Source of the DNA: Candidatus Amarolinea dominans | GTDB lineage: Bacteria; Chloroflexota; Anaerolineae; SSC4; Amarolineaceae | Length of the DNA stretch: 64,000 nt | Assembly (NCBI GenBank): GCA_016719785.1 | Contig: JADJYJ010000014.1 | Coordinates: 62,001 to 126,000 of the forward strand | Direction: 5' to 3' | Shown here: piece by piece, positions 1 through 9,600 of the stretch | Numbering within the stretch: position 1 is the stretch's first letter | Layout of the letters: each line of letters begins with the position of its first letter | Program-made: the position numbers and the translations under genes | Notes under the pieces: generated by a model | Database searches by the model: none | Told to the model about the DNA's origin: nothing | What the model saw: the letters and a program-made list of their open reading frames with translations, nothing else

Positions 1-87
1 AACATCAAGATTGACAAGGCATCGGGCCTGGCCATCGGTGACGGTGCCCGCGTCGAACAGCATGGCGATCCAGGGGAGGCCCAATGA
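1..87 (+). CDS. C-terminal tail of an upstream gene ending in an IGD motif (5' truncated)
   Basis: Read in frame from base 1, the window opens with the last 28 codons of a gene, ending at TGA 85-87. The tail contains SGLAIGDGARVE, almost identical to the C-terminus of the macro-domain protein that follows. The rest of the gene lies outside the window, so its main domain is unknown. The stop overlaps an ATG (ATGA at 84-87), but that ATG is out of frame with the next gene and stops after eight codons. The shared tail suggests this is another member of the motif-tagged family in this island, possibly a tandem duplicate. Confidence 0.75.
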   Translation, partial: NIKIDKASGLAIGDGARVEQHGDPGEAQ

Positions 88-106
88 CAGCAAGCTCGTG
101 GAGGAC

Positions 107-994
107 ATGATGAGTACTCAACCAAGTAGTTTTGTGCAACTCGGGCGCGTCGAGATCTTCGTGCATGCAGGACGTATAGACGGCGATATCACACGGTGTG
201 GCGCTGAGGTCCTGGTGAGCTCGGCCGGCACGGATGGCTCGATGCAAAGCGGCGTCTCGGCCGCCATCAGGGTGACCGGTGGAGACGAAATCGCCGCACA
301 ACTTCAGAAGCACAAGCCTCTGATCCCGGGTACGGTCGTCGTTACCGATGCTGGGAAGCTGGCCGGGGCAAAGTACATCTACCACGCAGTAATCGTCGGC
401 TGGGGTCAGGAGCGCCGAGTACTTCAGGCTGATGTTTGGCGTGCCGTCACTACCTGCATGGACATCGCACGTCTGACAGGCATGTCAAGCATTGCATTTC
501 CGTCCCTGGGTACTCTGCACGGTGGCGCCGACAAATTCGAAACGCACTCGACAATGGCAGCAGCCTGCTTGCAGGCTTTGGGTCAAGGCAGCAGGCTGCG
601 GCAGGTTCACTTTTGCTTCAACTACCCCCCAACGGCGGAAGTGTTCAAGAGAGCATTCCTGCAGCAGCAGTTGATGAGAAACATCCAGGCGCTGGAAAAG
701 GGGCAGTGGCACGATCAGCAGCTTGAGACCGATCTGGCCAAACTCTGGCCCTTACTTACAGATGTCAGGTTCGGCCTGAGGCACTTGAAGGAGTTGGTCA
801 GCACACTTGAGCGCACCCCGAATGCTCAAGAAGCCCGTACACTTATCCACGATGTCTCGAATAGTATTGTTGTGATCGGCGACCGCAACACGGTGCAAAG
901 CGGCAAGTACAGCATCAAGATTGACAAGGCGTCGGGTCTGGCCATCGGTGATGGCGCGCGCGTGGAGCGATCAGGCGACGACGTAGAGAGATGA
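107..994 (+). CDS. Macro-domain protein with two C-terminal IGD motifs
   Basis: The first ~190 residues match the macro domain, which binds or hydrolyses ADP-ribose derivatives. Visible landmarks are GDIT near the N-terminus, a VSSAGTDG..SGVSAAI loop corresponding to the family's NAAN/gGvagAI element, PGTVVVTDAGKL, and AFPSLGTLHGG matching the phosphate-binding loop. A helical stretch follows (roughly residues 195-255). The C-terminus carries two beta-rich motifs, SIVVIGDRNTVQ and GLAIGDGARVE. I chose ATG 107 or 110 because GAGG lies just upstream and the macro homology begins there; upstream codons in this frame look non-coding. It is followed 25 bp later by the motif-tagged NB-ARC gene. An ADP-ribose-sensing or effector role is inference from the fold and context; catalysis is not demonstrated. 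Confidence 0.75.
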   Translation: MMSTQPSSFVQLGRVEIFVHAGRIDGDITRCGAEVLVSSAGTDGSMQSGVSAAIRVTGGDEIAAQLQKHKPLIPGTVVVTDAGKLAGAKYIYHAVIVGWGQERRVLQADVWRAVTTCMDIARLTGMSSIAFPSLGTLHGGADKFETHSTMAAACLQALGQGSRLRQVHFCFNYPPTAEVFKRAFLQQQLMRNIQALEKGQWHDQQLETDLAKLWPLLTDVRFGLRHLKELVSTLERTPNAQEARTLIHDVSNSIVVIGDRNTVQSGKYSIKIDKASGLAIGDGARVERSGDDVER

Positions 995-1019
995 ACATCT
1001 CAGCGAAGGAGGCGGGCCC

Positions 1020-2165
1020 ATGACCGAAGCTGCCAAGTACCAGGTCACCATACACGGGAACGTTTACGACCTCGCCATCGGCGACGGTGCGCAGGTGATC
1101 TCGACCGGCCCGCGCGAACGAGCAGCCCCACCGTTCATGGCGCCGCCGCCGCCGCCGCAAGGAATTCTGGGCCGCGATGACGATCTGACGCGCGTCTTCG
1201 ATCTGCTGCAACTGGGTGACACGGAAGCTGCCGATGTTCCGCCGGTTGCCTTGCGCGGGTTGGGCGGCATCGGCAAGACGACCCTGGCCGCAGCGTTGGG
1301 CCGACTGGCGATCATGCCCGAACGCTTCCCCGATGGCGTGCTATGGGCAGCGCTCGGACCGCAACCGACCCTGCGCATCCTGCTGGATGGCTGGGGCCGC
1401 GCGCTGGGCGTGGACCTGCTGCCGGAACGCGACGAGACCGCCTGCCGAGACCGCTTGCGGGCGGTGCTCTATCGCAAACGTACCCTGCTCATCGTGGATG
1501 ATGTGTGGGAGGCCGCGCACGGCAGTTACTTCACGGTGGCCGGCCCGCACTGCCGCACGCTGATCACCACGCGTGAGCCGCCGGTCGCCTACGCCCTGGC
1601 CACCCGTGACCGCACACTACGCGTGGACGTGCTCAAGCCGGAGGCTGCACTGGCGTTGCTGCGTCGCCTTGCCCCAGAAGCCGTGATCGCCGACGAGCGC
1701 AGCGCGCAGCGGTTGTGCGAGCGGCTGGAGTATCTGCCGCTGGCCCTCACCCTGGCCGGTCGGCTCCTGGCGGTCGAGGCCGACGTGCCGGCGCGCATGA
1801 CACGGCTGCTCGGCGAGTTGATCGAGCAGCGGGATGCCCGTCTGACGCTGCTCCAGGCCGAAGGGCGGTTAGAATTGACGGAGGATGAGCCGGTTTCGCT
1901 GCAAGCCATCCTCGGCATGAGCGTCGCCCGGCTGGATGGGACCGACCAGGAGCGCTTCGCCATGGCCTCGGTCTTCGGCGGCGACCCGCTGACCTGGGAG
2001 ATCAACGCGGCGGCTTACGTGTGGGAATGTCCGGTGGAGGAGGCCGAAGCCACAATCTCCCGCTTCATCCAGCGCGGCCTGGTTGAACGCCGCGGGGCGC
2101 GTTATTGGATGCACGCCCTGCTGGCGGATTACGCGGCGGAGATGATGGAGGGGATGGGGTTGTGA
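1020..2165 (+). CDS. NB-ARC STAND ATPase with N-terminal IGD motif
   Basis: This is an NLR-like signalling ATPase. Residues ~5-28 hold the beta motif (KYQVTIHG...LAIGDGAQV). A proline-rich linker follows, then the NB-ARC domain: P-loop GLGGIGKTT (Lys86), Walker B TLLIVDDVW, the sensor segment LITTRE, the GLPL-like LEYLPLALTLAG, a winged helix, and MHALLADYA in the place of the MHD motif. The protein stops after the winged helix, whereas relatives usually continue into TPR repeats. Here the TPRs lie in the next gene, in another frame, after only 4 bases. A good Shine-Dalgarno (GAAGGAGG) precedes ATG 1020. An N-terminal motif on the NLR matching a C-terminal motif on the adjacent gene's product is the layout known for amyloid-type NLR/effector pairs. 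Confidence 0.85.
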   Translation: MTEAAKYQVTIHGNVYDLAIGDGAQVISTGPRERAAPPFMAPPPPPQGILGRDDDLTRVFDLLQLGDTEAADVPPVALRGLGGIGKTTLAAALGRLAIMPERFPDGVLWAALGPQPTLRILLDGWGRALGVDLLPERDETACRDRLRAVLYRKRTLLIVDDVWEAAHGSYFTVAGPHCRTLITTREPPVAYALATRDRTLRVDVLKPEAALALLRRLAPEAVIADERSAQRLCERLEYLPLALTLAGRLLAVEADVPARMTRLLGELIEQRDARLTLLQAEGRLELTEDEPVSLQAILGMSVARLDGTDQERFAMASVFGGDPLTWEINAAAYVWECPVEEAEATISRFIQRGLVERRGARYWMHALLADYAAEMMEGMGL

Positions 2166-2169
2166 GGTG

Positions 2170-3939
2170 ATGAGTGCAGCTTGGCGCAGGCATCTGGACT
2201 ACATCTTGATGAACATGCAAGCTCGCCGCGGCGACCCGGCCTGGTTTGAGTCCGAATGGCCGCAGATCGAGCGTGCATGGAAGGCCGGTCAAGACTTGGG
2301 TGATGCGAGCACTCTGCTCGTCTATCTCAACGCGGCGCTGCCCTCGATGGCGCCGCTGGGACTGTGGACGACGGTCATCGCCTGGATCACGCAGGGTTTG
2401 CCCTGGGTGCAGGAAGCCGGCAACAAGCTTCGCGAAGGCGTGTTGCTGGAGAATCTGGGCTACTCCCATTTCTTGCGTGGTGACAGAGAGAAGGCATTGG
2501 CGATCTATGAGGAGGCACTGGCACTCGCGGAAGCATTTTCCGGCCAGGTCTACACAGGCGCTCTTCTCGGCCGCGTAGGCGAGCTGTATGCGGCAATTGG
2601 CCAACCCCAACGCGCGCTGACCTATTTGCAGCGGGCCGTGACCATCGCCGATCAGGCCGGCAATCGCAAGGACGCAAGCCAATGGCTGGACCGCTTGGGG
2701 CGGGTGTATGCGGCGTTGGGCCAGAATCAGAAAGCTGCCGACTGTCTCGAGGAGGCGCTTCAACTGGCGCGTACCATCGGCCACCAGGGCCTCGTAGGTT
2801 CCGCACTCGGCAACCTGGCTAACCTCTATCTGGACGCTGGCGATCTCGACCGGGCTGTCCCACGCCTGGAAGAGGTGCTCCAGATCGCGCGAGAAAGCGC
2901 GGATCGGCACGCCGAGGCAACGGCGCTGATCAACCTGGCACTGGCACGTGGGATGGCTGGCGATATCCGCGCTTGCATCGAGGCCTACGAACAGGCGCTC
3001 GATATAGCCCGACGAATCGGAGACCGCGACAATGAGAGCACATGCCTGGGTGGATTGGCTGGAGCATATCGGATAATGGGTCGAGTCTCGACAGCCATGC
3101 ACTATGTTGAGCAAGCTTTGAGGTTGGCCCAGATGATTGGCGATGCGGACGGCGAGATGTCGTGGCTGAGCGAGTTAGGAACTCTGTGTGGGCTGGTCGG
3201 TGAGAATGATCAGGCGCTTGCTCGCTTTCAGCAAGCGCTGGCGCTGGCGAGAGGCGCTGCGAGCAGCCCTTGGCACCAGGAGACGATCCTGGGCAACCTC
3301 GGTAACTTCTACCTCACCCTTGGTCAGATCGCCGAAGCGCGTAAGTGCTTCGAAGAGGCGCTGCCCCTGGCCCAAGAGATCCAAGATCGTGCCGGCCAAT
3401 GTGCTTTGACCGAGGGGTTGGCCACGACCTATGCGGAAACCGGTGACCGGTTGCGTGCCGCTGAACTCTATCAACAGGCGCTGGTGCTCGCTCGCCAGAT
3501 TCCAGACCGCAGACGAGAAGCGAGCCTCTTGAGCAATCTTGGAACAATCCTTCTCGCGATGAGCGATCTGGAAGGCGCCATAGCTAACCAAGAGCAGGCT
3601 CTGACGATTTTCACAAATCTCGACGATCTACGGTCAGCCAGCATGGTACTCAGCGCATTGGGCAACGCGTATCTCGCCGGTGGTGACCTCGAACAGGCAT
3701 TAACCCTCTATCGCCGGGCCGTTGATGTCGCGCGAGAGTCAGAAGATTGGCGCTCAGAAGCAACCGGCAGTTGGAATCTCGGTATGCTGCTTGGTCAACA
3801 GGGTAACTTCCAGGACGCGGTTGGTTTTCTGCGGCGTGCCGTAGCGCTGGAGCAAATCCACGGGCACTCGAATGCTCCTGTCCATGCCGCTGTGCTCAAC
3901 CAGGTGGAGGCTCTGTTGGAAGAATCAAACGAGGCCTGA
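2170..3939 (+). CDS. TPR-repeat protein, probable sensor half of the NB-ARC gene
   Basis: About 589 residues made almost wholly of tetratricopeptide repeats with the recurring pattern LGxxYxxxGxxxxAxxxxExAL. It contains at least ten repeats spaced ~40 residues apart and has no enzyme motif. The start is ATG 2170 (GTG 2167 is also possible), 4 bases after the NB-ARC stop and in the +1 frame relative to it. In homologous NLR-like proteins the NB-ARC and TPR parts form one chain, so this is either a translationally coupled partner or the second half of a frameshifted gene. Its likely role is ligand sensing and autoinhibition of the ATPase. A few codons into the next TPR gene (3949) the repeat style continues, so the three genes form one unit. 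Confidence 0.75.
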   Translation: MSAAWRRHLDYILMNMQARRGDPAWFESEWPQIERAWKAGQDLGDASTLLVYLNAALPSMAPLGLWTTVIAWITQGLPWVQEAGNKLREGVLLENLGYSHFLRGDREKALAIYEEALALAEAFSGQVYTGALLGRVGELYAAIGQPQRALTYLQRAVTIADQAGNRKDASQWLDRLGRVYAALGQNQKAADCLEEALQLARTIGHQGLVGSALGNLANLYLDAGDLDRAVPRLEEVLQIARESADRHAEATALINLALARGMAGDIRACIEAYEQALDIARRIGDRDNESTCLGGLAGAYRIMGRVSTAMHYVEQALRLAQMIGDADGEMSWLSELGTLCGLVGENDQALARFQQALALARGAASSPWHQETILGNLGNFYLTLGQIAEARKCFEEALPLAQEIQDRAGQCALTEGLATTYAETGDRLRAAELYQQALVLARQIPDRRREASLLSNLGTILLAMSDLEGAIANQEQALTIFTNLDDLRSASMVLSALGNAYLAGGDLEQALTLYRRAVDVARESEDWRSEATGSWNLGMLLGQQGNFQDAVGFLRRAVALEQIHGHSNAPVHAAVLNQVEALLEESNEA

Positions 3940-3948
3940 CGGATTACC

Positions 3949-4914
3949 ATGACATCCAGTTCAGCGCCAGGCAGCGCTCACCAGATCGAGTTCTTCCGGC
4001 TCGCCATCGCCCAGAACGAGCACGACGGCGCCTATCGCTGGGCCGATCGTTTTGTGCATGCCTGGATGGACAATGCAGTCGCTGAATGCAGGTTGCTCCT
4101 GTCCGGCATCAAGGGCAGCGGAATCCAGCTTTCACCGCACAGTCAGGCTATTGCGCTGCGCTGCCAGGCGCTGTTGGAGCTGCTCGTCGAAGATTACGAT
4201 CGCAGTCATGCCGACTTCCTGCGCAGCCTGGCGCTCTTCGATCAGACCGGCGACGACTTCAACGCCAGCCGGGTGCTCAACGACCTGGGCACCCTGCACC
4301 AGGCACGCGGCGAGCTGCCCACAGCCGTCGCGCGCTACCGGCAGGCGTTGGCGCGCCTCTTGCCCGGCTGGACCGGCACTAGCGAAGAGGCGATGATACA
4401 CAACAATCTGGGCCTGGCACTGATCAGCTTGGGTGACGATGCGGCCGGCGCCGCTGAGTTGGAGCAGGCCAGGGCGCTCTACGACCAACTGGGCCAGCCG
4501 CAAGGCGCAGCGCGGGCGCAGATCAACCTGGGCCAGGTCTATCGCCGGCGCGGTGAGCTGCCGCGGGCGTCGGCGGCTTATGAAGAGGCCCTCCAGGTAT
4601 TGCACAGCTTCGGCGAGCAGCGGCCGGTCGTCGACCTGCTCAACAGCCTGGGCCTGCTGGCCCGGCATCAGGGGCAGCTCGACCAGGCCATCGACTACTA
4701 CACCCAGAGCCTGGCGGCAGCCCAGCAGGTGCAGCACCTGGGCGGCCAGGCGCAGGCGCTCGGCAACCTGGGCGCGGTATGCCAGCTGCAGGGGAAGCTT
4801 GACCGGGCGCGTCCGTACTACCAGGAGGCATTGGCCCTGTACGAGATGCTAGCCGATCTGCGGGGCCAAGCGCTGATGCTGGGGTGTTCAACGACAACTA
4901 TAATTACTCATTGA
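3949..4914 (+). CDS. TPR-repeat protein, 3' end replaced by unrelated sequence
   Basis: About 321 residues of TPR repeats, starting with a short non-TPR head (SSSAPGSAHQIEFFRLAIAQ) and running through repeats such as LGNLGAVCQLQGKLDRARPYYQEAL. Repeat homology ends abruptly near base 4880, where GQALMLG passes into CSTTTIITH and a stop. TPR-coding sequence resumes at ~5066. The gene therefore looks interrupted by a short insertion or rearrangement of about 180 bp. It starts 9 bp after the preceding TPR gene and probably belongs to the same transcript. Function unknown; a scaffold or sensor module for the NB-ARC system is an inference from position. Confidence 0.6.
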   Translation: MTSSSAPGSAHQIEFFRLAIAQNEHDGAYRWADRFVHAWMDNAVAECRLLLSGIKGSGIQLSPHSQAIALRCQALLELLVEDYDRSHADFLRSLALFDQTGDDFNASRVLNDLGTLHQARGELPTAVARYRQALARLLPGWTGTSEEAMIHNNLGLALISLGDDAAGAAELEQARALYDQLGQPQGAARAQINLGQVYRRRGELPRASAAYEEALQVLHSFGEQRPVVDLLNSLGLLARHQGQLDQAIDYYTQSLAAAQQVQHLGGQAQALGNLGAVCQLQGKLDRARPYYQEALALYEMLADLRGQALMLGCSTTTIITH

Positions 4915-5065
4915 CGACAATTAGAACTGCCCACTAGGAAGCAGCAGGCAGGTCAGGTAAACTTCCTCTGATCATGAAGGAGAGGGAGGATAAGATGACT
5001 TGTACCGATGCTCAAGTGAGGCTAGCAATGCGTGAACGAGCGAAAGGCCGTACCCAAGAACAATC

Positions 5066-5686
5066 GGCCGAGAGCAGCAAGACCTGCACGTACAAGACAC
5101 AGCGCTGGGCGCGCTAGGCACGCTGCGCATGAGGCAAGAGCGCTGGGCAGAGGCTGACGTCCTGCTGCAGGAAGCCCTGACCTTGCAGCGCCAGCGGCAA
5201 GATACCCACGCCCAGGTGGAGACCATCTACAAGCTGGCGATGATCGCCAAGGCCCAAGGACGATCCGAGGAGCAGCTTGTCGAGATCCTGCGTCCAGCGT
5301 GGGAGCTGGCCCAGGAGCACGGCTACGGCCGGTGGTTGGTGAACATGGCCTGGCTTCTGGGTGACGCGGTATTTGAGCAAGGGGCCTCTGGTGCGTACAA
5401 TTACTATGCCACGGCCGCGGTGATCGCCCGGCAATATGAAGACGAAGAGCGCTACTTGGAGAGCATCAAAATGCTGGCTGAACGCATCGCCGAGCTTGTT
5501 TCACACGGACAGGATCACAATGCCCACTTTCTTTGCCAGTACTTGATCGACTACCGGCGGGAGAACGGCTGGGAGGAATGGGTCGAGGATGCTATTGACA
5601 CATTGATCCAATTGGCCGCAACGATCCAAGCCGGCGAATCTGTGTCAGTCCCTTCAAGTGTTATGGGTGCCAACGCTGTGGATTAA
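5066..5686 (+). pseudogene. Detached C-terminal part of the TPR gene
   Basis: Coding similarity to TPR proteins restarts at about 5066 (REQQDLHVQDTALGALGTL) and continues through ERWAEADVLLQEALTLQRQ to a stop at 5686. An in-frame ATG at 5129 could start a ~185-residue product, but the frame is open and TPR-like upstream of it back to a TGA at 5033. The sequence fits the missing C-terminal third of the gene ending at 4914. Intervening bases 4881-5065 show no recognisable coding content. Downstream of the repeats the helical tail is acidic and resembles no catalytic domain. It may still be expressed from ATG 5129. Confidence 0.55.
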
Positions 5687-5825
5687 CTGGCCGAACCGCC
5701 AAGTTTGAAACACAAAGAAGTCAGCCGAACTGAAGAATGTGTCCACCGTCCACGTGACCGTTACGACAGTCTCAACATTCATCAGTCGGAGATGGACGAG
5801 TTTATTACTCAAACACAGGAGCAAA

Positions 5826-6665
5826 ATGATGGGAAAGCCGCCCCGCGTTTTTCTTAGTTCTACCTGGCTTGACCTGGAATCCGAGCGCGAGGCCGTTGAG
5901 AAGGCATTGTACCGTATGCAAGACACCGCCTTCGCCGGCATGGAATACTTTGGCAGCCGACCTGAGACACCCAAGGATGTCAGCTTGGCCGAAGTAGATC
6001 GCAGCGACGTCTACATTGGCATCTTCGCCCACCGCTACGGTTCCGGTATCACCGAAGCCGAGTACCGCCGAGCGCGATATCGAGACATTCCCTGTCTGGT
6101 CTACCTTAAAGACGAGAGTGTGCCGGTCGTGCCGTTTCACATGGAGATAGAGCCAGAGAATGTCGCTAAACTGGAAGGACTCAAACGCGAATTAAAGGCA
6201 CACCACACGGTCTCGTCCTTCCAAAACCCCGATCATCTCGCTACCCAGGTCGTCGCCGACTTGCACAAGCTATTCAACCGCATGCCGACTGCGAAAGACC
6301 AACAATCAACCGAACCAAAATCCAAATATGAGATCCACATTGGTGAAGGTCAAGGTATCGTCATTGGTGATCAACTGCAAGTAACACAATGCTTTGGAAG
6401 TGGTGGGGGAGAAGATACGATGTCAACAGCAGAGGCATCTGTCGATACAGATGCATTTGCCCAACAACTCTATCAGCTACTGATTGGCCATTTCGATCTG
6501 GAGGAACTGCGCACCCTCTGCTTCGATTTGGGCGTTGAATACGATGATCTGCGAGGTGAGGGTCGATCCGCAAAGAGCCGGGAGTTGGTTAGGCTGATGC
6601 AACGTCGTGGCCAATTGAATCGTTTCCATACGATCATCCAAAGGTCGCAGGGAATATTGTCTTAA
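5826..6665 (+). CDS. DUF4062 - IGD motif - EAD1 protein (candidate effector/adaptor)
   Basis: Three modules are visible. Residues ~5-145 match DUF4062, a TIR-like Rossmann domain (PRVFLSSTWLDLESEREAVE, then the segment around DVYIGIFAHRYGSG). Residues ~166-186 form the island's beta motif (SKYEIHIGEGQGIVIGD). Residues ~208-279 are an effector-associated domain 1 (FDLEELRTLCFDLGV.YDDLRGEG..AKSRELV). EAD1 is a death-like helical domain reported to pair homotypically in bacterial conflict systems. The next gene begins with the same domain. I chose ATG 5826 because AGGA lies 5 bases upstream and DUF4062 similarity starts there. The stop overlaps the next gene's Shine-Dalgarno, indicating tight co-expression. 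Function as an effector recruited by the NACHT partner is inference. Confidence 0.85.
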   Translation: MMGKPPRVFLSSTWLDLESEREAVEKALYRMQDTAFAGMEYFGSRPETPKDVSLAEVDRSDVYIGIFAHRYGSGITEAEYRRARYRDIPCLVYLKDESVPVVPFHMEIEPENVAKLEGLKRELKAHHTVSSFQNPDHLATQVVADLHKLFNRMPTAKDQQSTEPKSKYEIHIGEGQGIVIGDQLQVTQCFGSGGGEDTMSTAEASVDTDAFAQQLYQLLIGHFDLEELRTLCFDLGVEYDDLRGEGRSAKSRELVRLMQRRGQLNRFHTIIQRSQGILS

Positions 6666-6680
6666 GGAGAGGACAGGCAC

Positions 6681-9600
6681 GTGATTGCTGATGATCTAGC
6701 TGTCCTTCGCAGACAACTATGTGAACGCTTCGACTTAGAAGAGTTGCGAACTCTTTGCGCGGACTTGGGCGTAGACTTCGATGATTTGCGGGGTGAAGGC
6801 AAGACAGCCAAAGCGCGCGAATTCGTGGCACTGATGCAGCGTCGAGGTCAGCTTGGTCGCCTCAAGCAAGTCGTGGAACAGCGTGGATCCATTCTAGAGT
6901 TAATCGATGGACGATACGTGGCTTTTCTGCGGCGGCAATACGGACACGTGCCATTGGGGGGTATTGCTCCTCGGGTGCAGGGTCGCGCACTTAGTATTCC
7001 GCTCGATGAACTCTTCGTTCCCTTGCGGGCGGAACTGGATGCACCTCTCCAGACCCAATTTGTGATGAGTGGCGTACGCGGCTTTCAGGCCATTCACTCG
7101 CCGGATCCGCGCCTGGTAGGGCTAGACGGAATCACAGCTCAACCGCATGTTGTGATTCTGGGCGAACCTGGGGCTGGCAAAAGCACACTGCTGCGCTGGA
7201 TGATAGCCCAAACTCTAAGGTCAACTGGTAATCCGAAAGAGCACAGTCTAGCAGTCAATGTGTTGCCTATTTTCATACGCCTCACTAACTTCGCCACCGT
7301 GCTCGAGCGGCAACCGGGTATTGGCCTAGCCCAGTATATCCGAGAATGGCATCTTCCCGAATATCGGGCACTATTTGAGCGGTTGCTGGCGAATGACCAG
7401 GGCTGGCTCCTTCTCGATGGCCTCGATGAAGTGGCCGATTCACGTAGGAGACGCGAGGTACGTAATGCTATCGAGGCATTTGCCGCTCAGTTCTCCGATT
7501 TTCATATCATAGTGACTAGTCGGATTGTTGGCTATCGTAGCGCACAGATAGCCACCGGTTTCCGCCATTTCACTTTGCAGCCATTTGGACCGGAGGAGAT
7601 CGCACATTTTGTGCGAAACTGGTATAGAGCGGTTTATCGGCTGGTAGAAGGGGTGTCCGACGATTTCGAGTTGGAACGACGGGCCAACCGTCTGTTAGAA
7701 GGACTGATGGATAAGTACCAGGTCTTCCAACTGGCAGGCACCCCATTGCTGCTGGCGATCATTGCCTTAATGGACTGGAAAGGCAAGGAGATTCCAAAGC
7801 GACGGGTCGAGTTGTATGAGGTTGCAGCTGAGACCTTGTTGGAAGATTGGCCAGCGGAACACGGACGGCCTATCGAAGACAGACTGGATATGAGCGAAAT
7901 GTTGGAGGTGCTTGCGCCACTGGCGCAGCACATGGTCGAAATGGGGCTAACCGAGGCGATTCGTCTAGATGAACTCAAACCACGTGTCGTCAATCTGATA
8001 CAGGGAGCAAGCGGTTGCTCCGAGCAAGAAGCACGTGACCTTGGTGGCGCCTGGTTGGATTTCCTCAGTGAGCACAGTGGCCTACTAATCGATGTGGGTG
8101 TCGATGAGTTCCATCGACCCATCTACGCCTTCCTGCATCTCAGCTTTGCAGAGTATTTCAGTGGACGAGCATTAGCCAAGCAATGGCACGAAGGCTCAAT
8201 CGACCTGAGTCGCTACGTGAACGATCCGCGCTGGCGCGAGGTGGTGCTACTCATGGCAAGCCATGTCGCGATGCAATCGGTGGCCGATGGCACTCGTTTG
8301 GTCGATGAGTTATACAGTCTTAAGCCACCACATCACGATGTGCTACACCAGTCGCTTGTACTGGCCGCTGCTTGTTTGGCAGATGATGTGTCAGTTGCAT
8401 CCAGTCTTCGAGCTAAGATTCTGGATGAGTTGATACCGTTATGGTATAGTGGCACCTTTGGGCTGCTGCACTCAAAGTTGTTCAGGATTCTAGCAGCTAT
8501 GCGCGGCACCGACAGTGCACCTCATGTGGTCGAGCGCATCATATCACTGCTGGACGATGATCACGCATGGGTGCGTAGCAGCGTTCTTGAGTTGCTGGGA
8601 AAACTAGGCCGATCATCCGAGCCGGCACTGAAAGCCCGGTTATTGAATGCTCTACGAGACCCCAGTGTTGATGTACAGCGCGCAGCCATACGCTCGTTGG
8701 ACGCACTTGGGCTTGTCCGTGACTCGGATGTGGGCGCTGCCCTTCTACAAGCTTTGTATCATCCGAACGGTGGAATTCGTGCCCGCGCTGCCCTCGCGCT
8801 GAGTCCCATTGTCGAATACGAGCGCGATGTACAAATCACATTACTGAACCTCTTAGCCCAAGATGATGACATTGCCGTTCGTCAGCTGGCAGCTCGCATT
8901 CTCGGCACACTGCGTCAACCTGGCGACGAAGTGGTCGGTGGAATGCTTGCTGCGTCTCAGGACCCTAATGGAGCTGTGCGCAAGGAAGCAGCCACAGGTT
9001 TCATCCACTGGGGGGAGGATAGCCGTCAGCGGTTGATTGCTGCACTCCGCAAGACGTTGAACGACGTAGACACAGACGAACGCCGTCGTGCTGTCAAGGT
9101 GATTGTCGATGTCGGAGCGGTCTTTCCCGTCGAGACTACGGAGCTCCTACTCGAAGCCGCTGAAGGCGATAACAACCTGTCTGTCAAGGCTGCTATCATT
9201 CGTTCGTTGGGAAGCCTTCCCACCACTGACAATCGAGTGATTGATTTGCTAGTTGGAGCATTGGCAGACAGGAATCGTGCTGTACGACGCAATGCCGCCT
9301 TGGCACTCAAGCAATTGTCGATCCGTAGTTCAATGATCAGTCTCGGTCTCGCCCAAGCACTGAAGGATTCGGATGTGTCCGTGCGAAAGTTTGCAACCGA
9401 GGCACTGGTCGAGTGTGGAACGCCTGAACTTGATGTTGTTGGTGCACTTGAAGAGGCGCTTGACGACGCTAATCAGTTTGTTAGGTTATCTGCCGCGTGT
9501 GCCCTCCTCGAAATAGGAGCGAAGTCAGTGAAGGCCTATGAGACCCTGTTTGTCCTGCTCCGATCAGCGAACAGCGAGATTCGTCGCCGAACAGCTCGCC

